Shown: positions 4,798-7,230 of the stretch, in pieces
Position numbering within the stretch: the first letter of the stretch is position 1
Layout: every line of letters starts with the position of its first letter
NCBI GenBank assembly: GCA_945901145.1
Contig: CAMDJY010000077.1
Span: 1-7,230, forward strand
Source: Legionella genomosp. 1
GTDB lineage: Bacteria; Pseudomonadota; Gammaproteobacteria; Legionellales; Legionellaceae
Direction of reading: 5' to 3'
DNA length: 7,230 bases
Position numbers and translations under genes: made by a program
Notes under the pieces: model-generated
The model's database searches: none
Told to the model about the DNA's origin: nothing
The model's input: only the letters and a program-made list of their open reading frames with translations

Positions 4798-6318
4798 GAC
4801 GCGCAGGCGATATTGGAGAACTATCCTCACTTGATCAAAAACATCTTTATCCATCAAGTGATTGTAGAGGTTATGCTTGTGGCAGTTTTGGTGGTGCTTG
4901 TTGCTGTTTATATTTATGACCGTGTCCAAACCAAACATGCTGTATTACGAAATTTTCCTATAATTGGCCACTTTCGCTATGGAAGTGAGTTTTTAGGTGA
5001 CTTTTTTCGTCAGTATTTTTTCAGCAACGAACGCGAAGAATTACCCTTTGATAGAGCCAGTCGCAGCTGGGTGTATCGGGCGTCTAAAAATATCGATACC
5101 ACCATCGGATTCGGCTCTACTCGACCTTTGAATGTCACAGGAACCATGTTTTTCGTCAGCGCCCCCTTCCCTGTCCTCGCCCATGACGAAGCTGCCATTG
5201 GCATGCTCACTATTGGTCCGTTTTGTCGAGCACCCTATAGCACCGCCCAAATCTTTAATATCTCTGCCATGAGTTACGGCTCTATCTCTAAACCTGCAAT
5301 CATCGCCCTTGCCAAAGGTGCCAAAAAAGCTGGATGCTGGTTAAATACCGGCGAAGGTGGCGTCTCGCCTTATCATCTGCAAGAAGGATGCGATTTGGTG
5401 GTGCAAATTGGCACCGCTAAGTATGGCGTGCGTGATGAACAGGGCAACCTATCTGATGACAAATTAAGAGAGTTAGCCGCTAAAGATTGTGTCAAAATGT
5501 TTGAAATTAAACTCAGCCAAGGGGCGAAGCCCGGTAAAGGTGGGATATTACCTGCGATTAAAGTCACTGAAGAAGTCGCAAAAATTCGTGGCATTCCTGC
5601 ATTTGTCGATTCCATCAGCCCAAACCGCCATCCAGATATCGCCAATGTCGGTGAACTTCTCGATATGATTGAGCGGATTCGTGAAGTGACGGGAAAACCC
5701 GTCGGCTGTAAATTTGTTTTAGGTAGCTACGAATGGCTACACGATTTATGCTTGACAATTCATCAACGCGGCACCCGTTTTGCACCTGATTTTATTACAC
5801 TCGATAGCTCAGACGGCGGTACCGGAGCCTCGCCCCAAGGATTAATGGACTATATGGGTTTGCCTATTTCTGAGTCATTACCCAAACTGGTTGATATTTT
5901 AGTGACTTATAATTTAAAAGATCGCATTAAAGTCATGGTCGGTGGTAAGCTCATCACCCCAGCTGAAGTGACCTGGGCGCTGTGTACTGGTGCGGATTTT
6001 GTCAACTCAGCACGCGGGTTTATGTTTGCGCTCGGATGTATCCAAGCCCTACAATGCCATAAAAACACCTGCCCTACTGGCATTACCTCCCACAATCCAA
6101 AATTACAACGCGGCCTGGTGATTGAAGATAAGGCAGAGCGCGTCTACCATTATGCCCATAATGTGGCACATGAAGTTGCCATTCTCTGCCACTCTTGTGG
6201 CGTCGAAGAACCCAGGCAGCTAAAACGTAAACATGCCCGAATTGTACGTGAAGATGGATTCTCCGTGTCTCTCGCTGACTTGTTCCCAGATCAACATTCT
6301 TTGCCTGAGTATGAGTAG
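4795..6318 (+). CDS. Membrane-anchored FMN-binding glutamate synthase-like protein
   Basis: 507-residue protein carrying the FMN/synthase domain of glutamate synthase (the central-domain fold of GltB, Pfam Glu_synthase). It lacks the N-terminal glutaminase domain and the C-terminal GXGXG domain. A single membrane helix lies at about residues 22-41. The synthase domain covers about 150-450, with S160-Y-G-S, G186-E-G-G, Q242-G-A-K-P-G, D340-G-G-T-G-A-S-P, and G383-G-K in the region that holds the phosphate of FMN in relatives. C415, C421 and C426 in a C-x5-C-x4-C spacing match the ligands of the [3Fe-4S] cluster in GltB. Family knowledge: such stand-alone proteins (YerD-like) are widespread and usually annotated 'FMN-binding glutamate synthase family'; their substrate is not well established and glutamine-dependent activity is unlikely without the amidotransferase domain. 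It starts at TTG, 14 nt after the preceding stop, so it is probably co-transcribed with that gene. Confidence 0.92.
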   Translation: MDAQAILENYPHLIKNIFIHQVIVEVMLVAVLVVLVAVYIYDRVQTKHAVLRNFPIIGHFRYGSEFLGDFFRQYFFSNEREELPFDRASRSWVYRASKNIDTTIGFGSTRPLNVTGTMFFVSAPFPVLAHDEAAIGMLTIGPFCRAPYSTAQIFNISAMSYGSISKPAIIALAKGAKKAGCWLNTGEGGVSPYHLQEGCDLVVQIGTAKYGVRDEQGNLSDDKLRELAAKDCVKMFEIKLSQGAKPGKGGILPAIKVTEEVAKIRGIPAFVDSISPNRHPDIANVGELLDMIERIREVTGKPVGCKFVLGSYEWLHDLCLTIHQRGTRFAPDFITLDSSDGGTGASPQGLMDYMGLPISESLPKLVDILVTYNLKDRIKVMVGGKLITPAEVTWALCTGADFVNSARGFMFALGCIQALQCHKNTCPTGITSHNPKLQRGLVIEDKAERVYHYAHNVAHEVAILCHSCGVEEPRQLKRKHARIVREDGFSVSLADLFPDQHSLPEYE

Positions 6319-6333
6319 ACTTAATATCCTATT

Positions 6334-7230
6334 TTAGTCAAACCCCACGCTCATGTCGTCAATTTGCTCCCGCGTGAGCCCCGTGTCCTCAATGATCATC
6401 TCTATTGTGAAACCTCGCTGCATCATTTTTTGCGCGATTTGTCTTTTCTCGTCCAATTTCCCCTTTGCTAAACCTTCTGCTAAACCCTTTGCTAAACCCT
6501 CTGCTAAACCCTCTGCTAAACCTTCCTCATACCGCCCTACCCAGAATGTTTTTTCAGTCCTCACATTATCCCAGTATGTTTCATAGATATTTAATTCACT
6601 TGCAGTGTAGGCTGCTTCCTCAGCTAAAACAATTGCTTCTGATATCTCAGGAACATCTAACAAATCTTGTGAAATATGTACGGTTTTTTCATCAATTTCT
6701 CGTAAAAATCGCAACCACAATAATCGCAGTTTTTTCTGATCTGGTGAATGAACAGGAAATTTTGGTAGCTCGATGAACACCAGTTGCAAATGCTCAATGA
6801 CATCTTCCTCCCGACCATCTTGCTTGACTAGTTTATAGTGATGATACCAATTCGGATTGTCATCATCAAAAATGTCAGCAACAATTCCAAGCCCATAAAC
6901 TGGTTGGAGTAATTGATAATGCTGTCCTTTTTCCAGTTGCTTCACAACGGCCTGACTGGTTCCGAACAATAAACGTTGCTTAAAACTATCCGTCCAGTCG
7001 ATTTGCATTTCTACAATAAACACTCGCCCGGTTGCATCTTTACATTTGACGTCAGCAATCGTTCGTTTAAACGCTGGAATAGAGGGAATTTGTTCTGTCG
7101 GCAAATAGGACAACTCAACAATTGGATGATCAGGCGACAACGGTAAAACAGCATTTAAGAAACTTTTTAATAAATGTGGATGCTCCCCAAATATTTTTTT
7201 AAAACACACATCTGCTTTTGGATCAAGATA
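6334..7230 (-). CDS. Rpn family / PD-(D/E)XK nuclease family transposase-like protein, 5'-truncated
   Basis: Member of the Rpn (recombination-promoting nuclease) / PDDEXK_2 family, DNA endonucleases annotated as 'PD-(D/E)XK nuclease family transposase'. The frame is open from the right edge. The codon at 7209 is GTG inside the conserved D-P-K-A-D-V-C-F-K-K-I-F block, so the true start lies outside the window, probably only a few codons away. Numbering from the first visible codon, the core residues are D60 and E74-x-Q76 in A-D-V-K ... V-E-M-Q, so the nuclease site looks intact. A helical region follows. Then comes a run of L-A-E/K-G tetrapeptides (about residues 238-257), and last a small helical end including G-L-T-R-E-Q-I, both typical of the family. 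It converges with the glutamate-synthase-like gene, leaving 15 nt between the stops. No inverted repeats or target duplication are visible. Confidence 0.9.
   Translation of the reverse strand, partial: YLDPKADVCFKKIFGEHPHLLKSFLNAVLPLSPDHPIVELSYLPTEQIPSIPAFKRTIADVKCKDATGRVFIVEMQIDWTDSFKQRLLFGTSQAVVKQLEKGQHYQLLQPVYGLGIVADIFDDDNPNWYHHYKLVKQDGREEDVIEHLQLVFIELPKFPVHSPDQKKLRLLWLRFLREIDEKTVHISQDLLDVPEISEAIVLAEEAAYTASELNIYETYWDNVRTEKTFWVGRYEEGLAEGLAEGLAKGLAEGLAKGKLDEKRQIAQKMMQRGFTIEMIIEDTGLTREQIDDMSVGFD
6461..6520 (-). repeat. Five-unit 12-bp tandem repeat in the Rpn gene
   Basis: Five consecutive 12-bp units (plus-strand form CCCTCTGCTAAA with one- or two-base variants) begin at 6461, 6473, 6485, 6497 and 6509. 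On the coding strand they encode alternating L-A-E-G and L-A-K-G. The last two units are identical. The length is a multiple of three, so copy number can vary in frame; this linker repeat is a known feature of Rpn-type genes. Confidence 0.9.

Noticed and set aside
4708..4938. Minus-strand frame across the junction of the two plus-strand genes
   Set aside because: It overlaps two well-supported genes and the strong AGGAG site of the second, and has no recognisable protein features.
6353..6776. Plus-strand frames opposite the Rpn gene
   Set aside because: Their repeated K-P-S-A / L-L-N-P residues simply mirror the 12-bp repeat on the other strand; there is no ribosome site or family resemblance.
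7207..7209. GTG at 7209-7207 as start codon of the Rpn gene
   Set aside because: The frame continues upstream to the window edge with the conserved family residues D-P-K-A-D, so this codon is an internal valine.
6334..7230. Complete insertion sequence
   Set aside because: The Rpn gene belongs to a transposase-like family, but no terminal inverted repeats or target duplication are visible at the left end and the right end is outside the window.

Overview
The window looks like a chromosomal segment of an AT-leaning gammaproteobacterium. The best guess is a Legionellales/Coxiella-like, host-associated lineage. This rests on the style of the MFS transporter, on the algH, ruvX and pyrB genes lying side by side, on a membrane protein with the look of a secreted effector, and on an Rpn-type PD-(D/E)XK nuclease. 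The lineage is an inference from recognition; no database was searched.

Layout: (1) 1-1732, minus strand: pyrB (aspartate carbamoyltransferase, GTG start) followed 8 nt downstream by an MFS transporter that runs off the left edge. (2) 1733-1907: a compact divergent promoter region whose two predicted -35 boxes are one base apart, with repeated and palindromic motifs. (3) 1908-2766, plus strand: an antitoxin-like winged-helix protein, then ruvX (yqgF). (4) 2767-2963: convergent intergenic region with a stem-loop at the ruvX stop and a doubtful 59-codon hydrophobic ORF. (5) 2964-3527, minus strand: algH/yqgE. (6) 3677-6318, plus strand: an unrecognised 367-aa membrane protein with a repeat-bearing tail, then 14 nt later a membrane-anchored, FMN-binding glutamate-synthase-like protein starting at TTG. 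(7) 6334-7230, minus strand: an Rpn-family nuclease whose start lies beyond the right edge and whose C-terminal part carries a 12-bp tandem repeat.

How the parts relate: algH-ruvX-pyrB is a familiar gammaproteobacterial order (for example in Pseudomonas) with all genes on one strand. Here the gene order is kept but ruvX, together with the HTH gene, points the opposite way. This suggests a local inversion or insertion that also created the pyrB/HTH divergent promoter pair. The HTH protein is the obvious candidate regulator of that region. The effector-like gene and the glutamate-synthase-like gene appear to be co-transcribed. The most novel item is the 367-aa protein. The rest is mostly recognisable housekeeping genes plus one mobile or nuclease-family gene.
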